This document shows, in pieces, positions 1 through 6,871 of a stretch of 62,436 nt of DNA; position 1 is the stretch's first letter, and each line of letters starts with the position of its first letter. The notes beneath the pieces are model-generated. The model had not been told where the DNA came from and ran no database searches. It saw only the letters and a list, made by a program, of their open reading frames with translations. This stretch comes from an uncultured Clostridia bacterium (GTDB lineage: Bacteria > Bacillota > Clostridia > Oscillospirales > Ruminococcaceae): contig CAMCOD010000009.1 in NCBI GenBank assembly GCA_945876435.1, forward strand, positions 1-62,436, read 5' to 3'. A program made the position numbers and the translations under genes.

Positions 1-30
1 CAGTTCTTCCGAAATGCTTTTACGATTCAT
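1..30 (-). CDS. Start of an unidentified gene, cut by the left edge
   Basis: Only the first ten codons lie in the window (MNRKSISEEL on the minus strand). The ATG overlaps the TGA stop of the alpha/beta hydrolase as ATGA. A strong ribosome binding site (AAAGGAGAG, 6 nt before the ATG) supports a real start and translational coupling. The product cannot be recognised from ten residues. Confidence 0.6.
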   Translation of the reverse strand, partial: MNRKSISEEL

Positions 31-794
31 TGTACTCTCTCCTTTGAATGGATCTGTTGACTATATGGTTCCATAAATTCAAGCAGAATAGGGTTCAGCT
101 TTCCAGCAGCCCGCATGGGAAAGTCATGGGACGCTCCCGGCAGGATCATTGTTCTGCAGTTTGGGTTTTCTCCCAACAGCTGAAGGGATTGTTTCATTTC
201 TCCCGCTTCCCCGCTGCCGCAGATTGCCAGCATCGGCAGCGTCAGACTGCTGTACTGCGGATAGTCTGTCAATTTTAAGGTTTGTGTAAAGAATGCTTTG
301 TACTGTTCCGCCGTGATCAAGCGGCTGTACTCCGCCATATAGGCAGCCTGCTGTTCGCTGTAGTGCCAATAACGGCCCTGCAGCTTGACCAGCCAGCTCC
401 ATTGCAGCATTTTTGCTGCCATAGGGGCAAGGCGCGCATAACTTTTCATGTTTTTTTCCGTGGGATTGACCCAGGCGCTGAGAAACACAGCAAAGGAAAA
501 GCGTTCCGGCTGTTCACAAGCCAGCATGACAGCCAGCTGTGCGCCCAACGAATGACCCATTAAGCCGATCTTTTCCTCACCCAAAGCAGAAATCAACTCC
601 AGCAGAGCCTTTTTCTGCTTCTGTGGCTCATAAAGCTGGCTGACTGACTCTCCGGCGCCAAACAGATGAGGAACAATAAGATGACATTGCTCCGCAAAGC
701 AATACTGCTGACAGAAGGTGTCCAAAGCGGCCGCCCCATGGAGCAGAAGCAGGATCGGTTTGGCCGGGTCGCCGTATTCGTCATAATGGATCAC
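27..794 (-). CDS. Alpha/beta hydrolase family protein
   Basis: This 255-residue protein has the alpha/beta hydrolase pattern. An HG oxyanion-type motif lies near residue 20, the nucleophile elbow GHSLG puts the serine at about residue 82, and a late histidine in GASHDF near residue 223 completes a likely triad. No signal peptide is visible, so it is probably cytoplasmic. The start is taken as GTG because GAGGTG sits 7 nt upstream. It lies about 40 bp after purN on the same strand, so it is probably the tail of the purine operon, but nothing ties it to purine synthesis. The substrate is unknown; esterase, lipase and C-C hydrolase activities are all possible. The stop overlaps the next gene's start. 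Confidence 0.8.
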   Translation of the reverse strand: MIHYDEYGDPAKPILLLLHGAAALDTFCQQYCFAEQCHLIVPHLFGAGESVSQLYEPQKQKKALLELISALGEEKIGLMGHSLGAQLAVMLACEQPERFSFAVFLSAWVNPTEKNMKSYARLAPMAAKMLQWSWLVKLQGRYWHYSEQQAAYMAEYSRLITAEQYKAFFTQTLKLTDYPQYSSLTLPMLAICGSGEAGEMKQSLQLLGENPNCRTMILPGASHDFPMRAAGKLNPILLEFMEPYSQQIHSKERVQ

Positions 795-835
795 AGACTT
801 TCACCTCACAGTACCAAAAATAAGAATGGAGAAAA

Positions 836-1438
836 TTATTCCGCTTCTTGAATTTTGTCGCAGAGCATAGCCGTTGCTTTGGGCAGCAGCTCCCACTCCG
901 CCTGTTCCATTACCCGGCGCTGGAGAGTTTCCGGGGTGTCTCCTTCCTCCACATACACCGCTTTCTGTAAAATAATGCTGCCGCCGTCGGTGATCTCATT
1001 GACAAAGTGCACCGTAGCACCGGTAACTTTGACTCCGTAAGCCAGCGCGGCTTCGTGAACTTTCAGGCCATAGAAACCGTCGCCGCAGAAGGATGGGATC
1101 AAGGATGGATGAATGTTGATGATGCGGTCACGGTAAGCGTCGATAAACTTCGGACCAAGGATGGACAGGAAACCAGCCAGAACCACCAGCTGGATCCCCT
1201 CTTCCTTCAGTTTTTTCGCTAAGGCCACATCGTAGTCCTCCCCACAGGCGTAATCCTTCCGGCGGATCACTGCGGAAGGAATTCCAGCCTGCTCCGCGCG
1301 CGTCAGAGCATAAGCCTTCGCGTTGGAGCTGACCACCAGAGAGATCTTGCCGCAGCCCAGTTTTCCCGCGGCCTGCGCGTCGATAAGCGCCTGGAGATTG
1401 GTTCCTCCGCCGGAAACCAGCACAGCAACCTTTACCAT
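836..1438 (-). CDS. purN: Phosphoribosylglycinamide formyltransferase (GAR transformylase)
   Basis: PurN transfers a formyl group from 10-formyltetrahydrofolate to glycinamide ribonucleotide, the third step of IMP synthesis, in the cytoplasm. The protein has 200 residues, the usual length. The N-terminal VLVSGGGTNLQAL stretch binds substrate phosphate. The catalytic triad is visible as Asn108 and His110 in INIHPSLIP and Asp151 in EITDGG. It starts 14 bp after purM with a GGGAGGT ribosome binding site. It is the fourth gene of purE-purF-purM-purN and probably shares their transcript. Confidence 0.97.
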   Translation of the reverse strand: MVKVAVLVSGGGTNLQALIDAQAAGKLGCGKISLVVSSNAKAYALTRAEQAGIPSAVIRRKDYACGEDYDVALAKKLKEEGIQLVVLAGFLSILGPKFIDAYRDRIINIHPSLIPSFCGDGFYGLKVHEAALAYGVKVTGATVHFVNEITDGGSIILQKAVYVEEGDTPETLQRRVMEQAEWELLPKATAMLCDKIQEAE

Positions 1439-1451
1439 ATTCTGACCTCCC

Positions 1452-2492
1452 TTACAGCAGTTCGACCTCTTTGCTGCCGGCTTCGATTCTGCCGACTACA
1501 TAAGCATCCTCGCCCTGGGCGTGGAGGATTTCCAGCGTTTTATCCACATCGTTTGCAGCAACGATCAGCATCATACCAACACCCATATTGAAGGTATTGA
1601 ACATATCCCGCTCCGGAATATTGCCCTCCTGCTGGATGAGCTTGAAAATCGGAAGAACTTTAACGTCCTCTTTTTTGATCACGGCTTTTACATTGTCGTT
1701 CAGGGCACGCGGAATATTCTCATAGAAACCGCCGCCGGTGATATGACAGATGGATTTTACATTGACCTGATCCAGTACAGCCAGAATCGGTTTGACATAC
1801 AGTTTGGTTGGGGTCAGCAGAGTCTCGCCCAAAGTTTTGCCCAGAACATCGGAAAAACGATCCAAAGGTTTGTTCTCAATATCAAATACTTTGCGGACCA
1901 GAGAGAAACCGTTGGAATGTACACCGGAGGATGGCAGAGCGATCATAACGTCGCCAGGTTTTACATTGTCATTGTTCAGAATGCGTTTTTTGTCTACGAC
2001 ACCAACACTGAAACCGGCCAGATCATACTCGTCCTCAGGGTAGAAGCCGGGCATCTCAGCTGTTTCACCGCCAACCAGAGCGCAGCCGCTGCCAACACAG
2101 CCGTCTGCAACACCTTTTACAATGTCAGCAACTTTTTCCGGTACATTTTTGCCCAAAGCAATGTAGTCCAAAAACAGCAGAGGTTTTGCGCCGCAGCAGA
2201 TAATATCATTGACGCACATTGCCACGCAGTCGATACCTACGGTGTCATGTTTATCCATCATAAAAGCGATTTTCAACTTGGTGCCGACACCGTCGGTACC
2301 GGAGACCAGACAAGGCTTCTCAATTCCAGTCAGATCCATCTCAAAAGCGCCGCCGAAACCGCCGATGTCAGAGATCATACCGGGGATCATGGTCTTTGCC
2401 ACATGGGCCTTCATCAGTTCTACCGCTTTGTAACCGGCCGTTACGTCCACGCCGGCAGCTTTATAGCTTTCACTGAAGCTTTTGTTGCTCAT
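1452..2492 (-). CDS. purM: Phosphoribosylformylglycinamidine cyclo-ligase (AIR synthetase)
   Basis: PurM closes the imidazole ring: it converts formylglycinamidine ribonucleotide to aminoimidazole ribonucleotide using ATP. The sequence carries the PurM-family [14 protein letters not shown] and HITGGGF motifs and a family-typical length of 346 residues. The frame stays open about 38 codons further upstream, but that extension is low-complexity and unlike PurM. The chosen ATG ([11 protein letters not shown]) sits behind AAGGAAAGG; an ATG two codons earlier is equally possible. It lies between purF and purN in the operon. Confidence 0.96.
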   Translation of the reverse strand: MSNKSFSESYKAAGVDVTAGYKAVELMKAHVAKTMIPGMISDIGGFGGAFEMDLTGIEKPCLVSGTDGVGTKLKIAFMMDKHDTVGIDCVAMCVNDIICCGAKPLLFLDYIALGKNVPEKVADIVKGVADGCVGSGCALVGGETAEMPGFYPEDEYDLAGFSVGVVDKKRILNNDNVKPGDVMIALPSSGVHSNGFSLVRKVFDIENKPLDRFSDVLGKTLGETLLTPTKLYVKPILAVLDQVNVKSICHITGGGFYENIPRALNDNVKAVIKKEDVKVLPIFKLIQQEGNIPERDMFNTFNMGVGMMLIVAANDVDKTLEILHAQGEDAYVVGRIEAGSKEVELL

Positions 2493-2609
2493 TGTCATCG
2501 TTCCTTTCCTTGATGGGGCCTCCTGTCCCGGAGGCAAACCCGTTCTTAGTTCTATTTTACCTGTTTTGGGTGGAAAAGTCCACCATAACCAGATCTTTTC
2601 TGACAAGGA

Positions 2610-4034
2610 TCAGCGTTTTTCGTTAATGTGATAGTTAAATTTGTCGCAGATCTGTTCCGGAATCTCCACCGGATAGTTGCCATCGAAGCAGGCTGTGCAG
2701 AAACCACAGCCGCTCTGTACATTGGCGATCTTTTTCACGCTGTCCAAGCTGAGATAGCCCAAAGAATCTGCGTTCAGATCCTTACGGATTTCTTCCAGCG
2801 TCATACGGCAGGCGATCAGCTTGTCTTTGCTGTCAATATCCGTGCCGAAATAGCAGGGATTGATAAAAGGCGGAGAAGAAATCCGGATATGAACCTCTGT
2901 CGCGCCTGCATCCCGAAGCATACTGATAATACGCTGGCTGGTGGTACCGCGGACAATGGAGTCATCCACCAAAACAACACGTTTGCCGGCTACGGTCGCT
3001 TTCAGCACGTTCAGTTTGATGCGGACCGCATTCTCCCGCTGTTTCTGGGTTGGCAGGATAAAGGTGCGGCCTACATAGCGGTTTTTGATAAAACCGATTC
3101 CGTAGGGAATACCGGACTGCTGAGCAAAGCCCAAAGCCGCGTCCAGACCGGAATCCGGCACACCGATAACAACGTCTGCCTGGCACGGATGCTCCAAAGC
3201 CAAAAAGGCACCTGCCCGGCGGCGCGCCTCATGAACGCTTGCACCTTCGATTACCGAGTCAGGACGGGCAGTATATACAAATTCAAAAACACAGAAATGG
3301 CCCTTGCCGCCGCAGTGACTCTCAATGGAACGAAGACCGTTGCTGTCAATTACAATGATCTCGCCGGGTTTCACATCCCGAATAAAGGTAGCGCCAATGC
3401 TGTCAAAGGCGCAGCTTTCGGAAGCGATCACAATATCCTCACCCAACTGACCGATACACAAAGGACGGAAGCCTTCCGGGTCGCGAACCGCAATCAGCTT
3501 TTGCGGACTCATAATTACCATGGAATAAGCACCGCTGAGATGGGACATTGCTTTGTCCACCGCTTCCTCGATCGAACCGCAGTTCAGGCGCTCCCGGATA
3601 ATCAGATGGGAGATGATCTCCGCATCCGTGGAGGAATGGAAGATCGCGCCTCCCAGCTCCAGCTCCTCTCTCAGCTGCTGGGCATTGACCAGACTGCCGT
3701 TATTGGCCAAGGCCATTGTACCTTTAATATGACGGACAACCAGCGGCTGCGCATCGCTGCGGTTTCCGTTTGCGTATTTGGAATATTCAACATGACCAAT
3801 TGCAATGTTGCCCAAGCCCAGCTCTGCCAGGGTTCTTTGATTGAAAATATCCGGAACCAGACCCATGTCCCGATAAGAACGGATCACGCCGTCGTCGTTT
3901 ACTGCGATGCCGCAGCTCTGCTGGCCGCGATGCTGCAGGGCATAGAGCGCCAGATAGGTTTCGGTTGCCACATCGGACTGTTTTTGTTTGGAATAAATAC
4001 CAAATACACCGCATTCCTCATGAATGTCGGACAT
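2610..4034 (-). CDS. purF: Amidophosphoribosyltransferase (glutamine PRPP amidotransferase)
   Basis: PurF makes phosphoribosylamine from PRPP and glutamine, the committed step of purine synthesis. From the chosen ATG (MSDIHEECGVFG) the seven residues before Cys8 would be a cleaved propeptide, leaving Cys as the N-terminal nucleophile of the glutaminase domain. The C-terminal half has the PRPP loop VVLVDDSIVRGTT. Cysteines in CVFEF, NPCYFG and GCGFCTACF match the four-cysteine 4Fe-4S site of the Bacillus subtilis-type enzyme. That type is oxygen-sensitive and nucleotide-inhibited. A GTG three codons upstream is less likely because it sits too close to the AAAGGG ribosome binding site. Confidence 0.97.
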   Translation of the reverse strand: MSDIHEECGVFGIYSKQKQSDVATETYLALYALQHRGQQSCGIAVNDDGVIRSYRDMGLVPDIFNQRTLAELGLGNIAIGHVEYSKYANGNRSDAQPLVVRHIKGTMALANNGSLVNAQQLREELELGGAIFHSSTDAEIISHLIIRERLNCGSIEEAVDKAMSHLSGAYSMVIMSPQKLIAVRDPEGFRPLCIGQLGEDIVIASESCAFDSIGATFIRDVKPGEIIVIDSNGLRSIESHCGGKGHFCVFEFVYTARPDSVIEGASVHEARRRAGAFLALEHPCQADVVIGVPDSGLDAALGFAQQSGIPYGIGFIKNRYVGRTFILPTQKQRENAVRIKLNVLKATVAGKRVVLVDDSIVRGTTSQRIISMLRDAGATEVHIRISSPPFINPCYFGTDIDSKDKLIACRMTLEEIRKDLNADSLGYLSLDSVKKIANVQSGCGFCTACFDGNYPVEIPEQICDKFNYHINEKR

Positions 4035-4084
4035 GGTAAACACACCCTTTCTTTCCTAAAAAGATGATCAAGCCTGTGGATCGC

Positions 4085-4588
4085 TTACAAAGCCGCTACA
4101 GCCTCCTGAAGCTTGGCGTCTTTTTTCGCAACCGCTTCTTTCATCTGCACCTTCATATCCGCCAGCTTCTGTGCCAGATCCCCATTGGACAGGGCCAGCA
4201 TCTGAATTGCCAGAATCGCTGCATTTTCTGCCCCGTCAATGGCTACGGTAGCAACCGGGATGCCGCTTGGCATCTGTACGGTAGCCAAAAGAGCGTCCAG
4301 ACCGTCCAGCGTGGAAGATTTGACTGGAATACCAATAACCGGCAGCGTGGTGTGTGCTGCCAGAACGCCAGCCAGATGAGCCGCTTTGCCGGCTGCCGCG
4401 ATGATCACGCCAAAACCGCTTTCCGCAGCTTTGGAAGCAAATTCACTGGCTGCTTCCGGTGTGCGGTGCGCAGACATAACCCGGGCCTCCACCGGAACGC
4501 CAAAGCTTTTCAGCTTTTCGATCGCTGGTTTTACCACTGGAAGATCGCTGTCGCTGCCCATCACAATTGCTACTTTTCTCATTTCCAT
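4085..4588 (-). CDS. purE: N5-carboxyaminoimidazole ribonucleotide mutase
   Basis: This class I PurE moves the carboxyl group within N5-CAIR to give CAIR. It has 167 residues, with the phosphate-binding GSDSDLP motif at the N-terminus, the SAHRTPE motif with the catalytic histidine, and the conserved [10 protein letters not shown] segment. No PurK is in the window. The start is fixed by AAGGAGG, 9 nt before the ATG of [15 protein letters not shown]; the open frame further upstream is leader sequence. It is the first gene of the pur operon and follows a long structured leader with an intrinsic terminator, so read-through probably limits its expression. Confidence 0.96.
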   Translation of the reverse strand: MEMRKVAIVMGSDSDLPVVKPAIEKLKSFGVPVEARVMSAHRTPEAASEFASKAAESGFGVIIAAAGKAAHLAGVLAAHTTLPVIGIPVKSSTLDGLDALLATVQMPSGIPVATVAIDGAENAAILAIQMLALSNGDLAQKLADMKVQMKEAVAKKDAKLQEAVAAL

Positions 4589-4639
4589 TTTAAGTTTCCT
4601 CCTTGTTTCTGTGCGGCCAAAGGAATGCAGTGCAGGACG

Positions 4640-4676
4640 AAAAAAACGAAAAACGCTGCGACTCTCGTCACAGCGT
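4640..4676 (-). terminator. Intrinsic terminator inside the purE leader
   Basis: On the minus strand ACGCTGTGAC and GTCGCAGCGT form a 10-bp stem (one G-U pair) around a GAGA loop, followed by TTTTTCGTTTTTTT. It lies between the structured RNA and the purE ribosome binding site. It may end the leader RNA as a separate transcript or act as an attenuator for the pur operon. Confidence 0.85.
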
Positions 4677-4723
4677 ACTGCTTCCCTAACGTGCCATAAG
4701 CGCACTATTTCTCTGTTTTTTTG

Positions 4724-4861
4724 TCTGCATTACGCCCTTGTAAAAGCTTACACTACCGGCATGGTGGATATGAAAGAGCGTATTCGCCTTTTGCAAGTTG
4801 GTTTTTTCCAAACCACAATACCACATCATAAGTCCCCCTGCCACTGTGATCGCAACGCAGA
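4724..4861 (-). ncRNA. Structured RNA upstream of purE, candidate 6S-like RNA
   Basis: On the minus strand TCTGCGTTGCG (4861-4851) pairs with CGTAATGCAGA (4734-4724) over 11 consecutive positions including two G-U pairs, closing a domain of about 138 nt. Inside, an apical arm forms between 4818-4826 and 4761-4771 with two small bulges. It carries hairpins at 4800-4814 (GGTTT/AAACC) and 4773-4791 (AAAGGCG/CGCTCTTT, AATA loop). The 3' strand of the large central loop holds a hairpin at 4739-4752 (TGTAA/TTACA). A closing stem, open central bubble with a small 3'-side hairpin and an apical arm is the 6S RNA plan. From memory, 6S genes lie upstream of purE in some Firmicutes. A riboswitch is the alternative; I do not recognise a known class. 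Confidence 0.5.
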
Positions 4862-4918
4862 TTGCTTTTTGTTCTTATTCCTTTTTCTTTTTTCTACAGT
4901 AAAAAGAAATTCAATCCT

Positions 4919-4947
4919 ATTGTAAGGGAAAGGGCAGAAAAAAGCAA
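4919..4947 (-). promoter_or_regulatory. Promoter of the purE leader and pur operon
   Basis: TTGCTT (4947-4942) and TACAAT (4924-4919) are separated by exactly 17 bp on the minus strand. Transcription would start near 4912, giving a leader of about 320 nt before purE. The first part of that leader (about 4913-4880) can form an A/U-rich hairpin TTTCTTTTT/AAAAAGAAA. Confidence 0.75.
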
Positions 4948-5040
4948 TTCCCTTTTGAAAAAAAACAAAAAGAATGGCAGTTTCATCAAGAAGCGGCAAC
5001 TTTCCTGTCATTTTTTTGCCGATTTCCACCATTAAAACGG
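4948..5040. other. Short AT-rich spacer between the regulator gene and the pur promoter
   Basis: About 90 bp between the stop of the DtxR-family gene and the pur promoter. It is AT-rich with T runs on the minus strand but shows no clear hairpin terminator and no credible small gene. Confidence 0.5.
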
Positions 5041-5469
5041 TTATTTTTCCCGCTCCGCCTCCTGTTCCTTCCACAGTTGGGACAGATCCAGCTTTTCTTC
5101 CAGGATTTTGGTCAAAGCGGAGAATTTCCGTGCTGTCTCCATGCTGACGCCATGTTCCATTTTGCAGGCTTCTTCTTCCGCAATCGCCGGTTCAATGTTC
5201 AGCACCTTCTGCAGGAAAGAACTGAAAATCTCATGCTTGGCATTGACCTCCGCGGCTTTCATCTGACCGCTTTCCGTCAGATAAATAAGGGAATACTTTT
5301 CCTGCGTCACCAGACCCATTTCCGCCAGCGTAACGATGGCGCGGTGGACGCTGGGTTTGGAAACCGACAGCTTGGAAGCAATATCGGTGGATTTTACGCC
5401 CTGTCCCCGATTGGTCTGGTAGATACATTCCAGATAATCTTCGATCGAGGGGGTGAATTTCGCGCTCAT
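5041..5469 (-). CDS. DtxR/MntR-family metal-dependent transcriptional regulator
   Basis: This 142-residue protein has an N-terminal winged helix (about 1-70, with the recognition segment SVSKPSVHRAIVTL) and a helical metal-binding and dimerisation domain. There is no C-terminal SH3-like or FeoA domain, so the length matches MntR. By eye alignment, likely metal ligands are Asp11 and Glu14 (MntR-like) plus His79 in KHEIF and Cys, Glu and His in EACKMEHGVS. That last motif resembles DtxR/IdeR, where the Cys replaces the MntR Glu. Members repress uptake or induce export genes in response to Mn or Fe. The divergent neighbour is a YibE/F membrane protein and may be a target; this is inference. Confidence 0.88.
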   Translation of the reverse strand: MSAKFTPSIEDYLECIYQTNRGQGVKSTDIASKLSVSKPSVHRAIVTLAEMGLVTQEKYSLIYLTESGQMKAAEVNAKHEIFSSFLQKVLNIEPAIAEEEACKMEHGVSMETARKFSALTKILEEKLDLSQLWKEQEAEREK

Positions 5470-5499
5470 AATGATTCTCCTTCTCCTGATAATAGTTTA

Positions 5500-5528
5500 A
5501 TTATACTGAATGTTCCCGTTTTTTTCAA
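5500..5528 (-). promoter_or_regulatory. Promoter of the DtxR-family regulator
   Basis: TTGAAA (5528-5523) and TATAAT (5505-5500) with a 17-bp spacer on the minus strand, a near-consensus vegetative promoter. An imperfect A/T dyad (TAAT-N6-ATTA) sits at its -10 and downstream edge and could be an operator, but I see no textbook MntR or DtxR box. Confidence 0.75.
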
Positions 5529-5562
5529 GCGCTCCCGCGGCGATTCTGCGTTTTTTATCTAA

Positions 5563-5594
5563 TTGCGGCACGGGACTTTCTGTGATACTATAAT
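5563..5594 (+). promoter_or_regulatory. Promoter of the YibE/F gene
   Basis: TTGCGG (5563-5568), a 17-bp spacer and TACTAT (5586-5591) preceded by TG, an extended -10 (TGATACTAT). TATAAT at 5589-5594 is an alternative with a 20-bp spacer. The promoter faces away from that of the regulator, with their -35 boxes 34 bp apart. Confidence 0.65.
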
Positions 5595-5626
5595 AAAGAA
5601 ATAAAGGAAGGAATGGAGAATACTCA

Positions 5627-6802
5627 ATGAAAAAAGTAAAAGAAAGACTGCCGTATTTGCTGACTGTGCTGATTTCAGAGCTGCTCCTGCTTTTGGGCTG
5701 GCTTTATGTAAAAGATGGGGCCAATTTATTCCAGCAAACGGATAACACCACAATGGAAGAGGTGCTTTGCCGTGTGTTGGAGATCACGGATGACGACCAG
5801 AAGATCGGTTCTCTTGGAGATATGTACTATTTGGAGCGGAACATCCGCTTTGACGCGGAGATTCTAAAAGGTCCCCGAAAAGGGGAACGGATTCAGGTCC
5901 AGCAGCTCATCGATAATGTATCCACCATCGGTGTGGAACCGGTGGAAAAGGGGGATAAGGTTTTCGCCTACTTAACCGATGCGGGCGGAACCGAGATCTG
6001 GAGCGCCGGTGATTATTACCGCAGCGGACAAATGGGCCTGTTGCTGTTCTTTTTCTGCGCCGCTCTCATTTTGTTCGGCCGGAAAAAGGGCTTTAACACC
6101 GTCCTCTCTCTGGGTTTTACCTGTATCGCGATTTTTGCCGTTTTTGTGCCCTCCATTTTGTCCGGCCATAATCCCTACCTGTTTTCCTGCCTGATCTGCC
6201 TGTATGTCATTGCCATGACGCTGGCGCTGGTCAGCGGTTTTTCCCGGAAAAGCCTGGCCTCGGCTCTGGGCTGCGCCGGAGGGGTACTGGTCGCCGGCCT
6301 AATGACCGTAATTATGAGCCACCTTATGAAACTGACCGGCTTTCTGGATGACGATTCTCTTTATGTCTACCTGCTCAATCCAGACAAACCCATCAATTTG
6401 AAAGCCATTCTGTTCGCCGCCAATATTATCGGCGCTCTTGGCGCGACTATGGATGTTTCCATGTCCCTGTCCTCTTCCCTTCAGGAGCTTACGGAAAAAG
6501 TGCCGGATATCGGCTTCGGCGCATTGTTTCTGTCCGGTATCCGCATTGGGCAGGACATCATGGGTACGATGGCGAATACCCTTGTTTTGGCCTATATCGG
6601 CAGTTCTCTGTCCACCGTACTGCTCTTCCTCAGCTATCAAAGCTCCCTGCTGCAACTTTTGAACCGGGAAATCATAATTGCCGAGCTGCTTCAGGCTCTC
6701 AGCGGCAGCATCGGCATTCTGTTCACCATCCCCATCTCCACCCTGGCGGCTTCCCTGCTCTATAAACGACAGCATTCCAGCCTTCTTACCGGAATCAAGT
6801 AG
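5627..6802 (+). CDS. YibE/F-family integral membrane protein
   Basis: This 391-residue protein has an N-terminal membrane helix (about 9-29), a roughly 100-residue extracytoplasmic beta-rich domain, and then seven or eight hydrophobic helices from about residue 136. That is the YibE/F architecture. The function of the family is not established; a transport role has been suggested. The ATG follows AAGGAAGGAATGG. It stands alone behind its own promoter, divergent from a metal-responsive regulator, which makes a link with metal or ion homeostasis plausible but unproven. Confidence 0.8.
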   Translation: MKKVKERLPYLLTVLISELLLLLGWLYVKDGANLFQQTDNTTMEEVLCRVLEITDDDQKIGSLGDMYYLERNIRFDAEILKGPRKGERIQVQQLIDNVSTIGVEPVEKGDKVFAYLTDAGGTEIWSAGDYYRSGQMGLLLFFFCAALILFGRKKGFNTVLSLGFTCIAIFAVFVPSILSGHNPYLFSCLICLYVIAMTLALVSGFSRKSLASALGCAGGVLVAGLMTVIMSHLMKLTGFLDDDSLYVYLLNPDKPINLKAILFAANIIGALGATMDVSMSLSSSLQELTEKVPDIGFGALFLSGIRIGQDIMGTMANTLVLAYIGSSLSTVLLFLSYQSSLLQLLNREIIIAELLQALSGSIGILFTIPISTLAASLLYKRQHSSLLTGIK

Positions 6803-6871
6803 ATTTTTCCGGCTTCTTGTGGTAGTATTAGATGAGTGAAGTATTATCTGTATACAGGAGTAAAAATAACT

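Noticed and set aside
2628..4067. Long open frame on the plus strand antisense to purF
   Set aside because: It mirrors the codon structure of purF in GC-rich third positions, has no ribosome binding site and resembles no family.
4805..4861. Cobalamin-riboswitch-like words (CCTGCCACTGTGATCGC) on the plus strand
   Set aside because: The wider core (GGGAA and B12-box context) is missing, the strand points away from purE, and the promoter and terminator support the minus-strand RNA.
4600..4912. Purine or guanine riboswitch before purE
   Set aside because: The conserved three-way junction words of purine riboswitches (for example GTTTCTACC) are absent.
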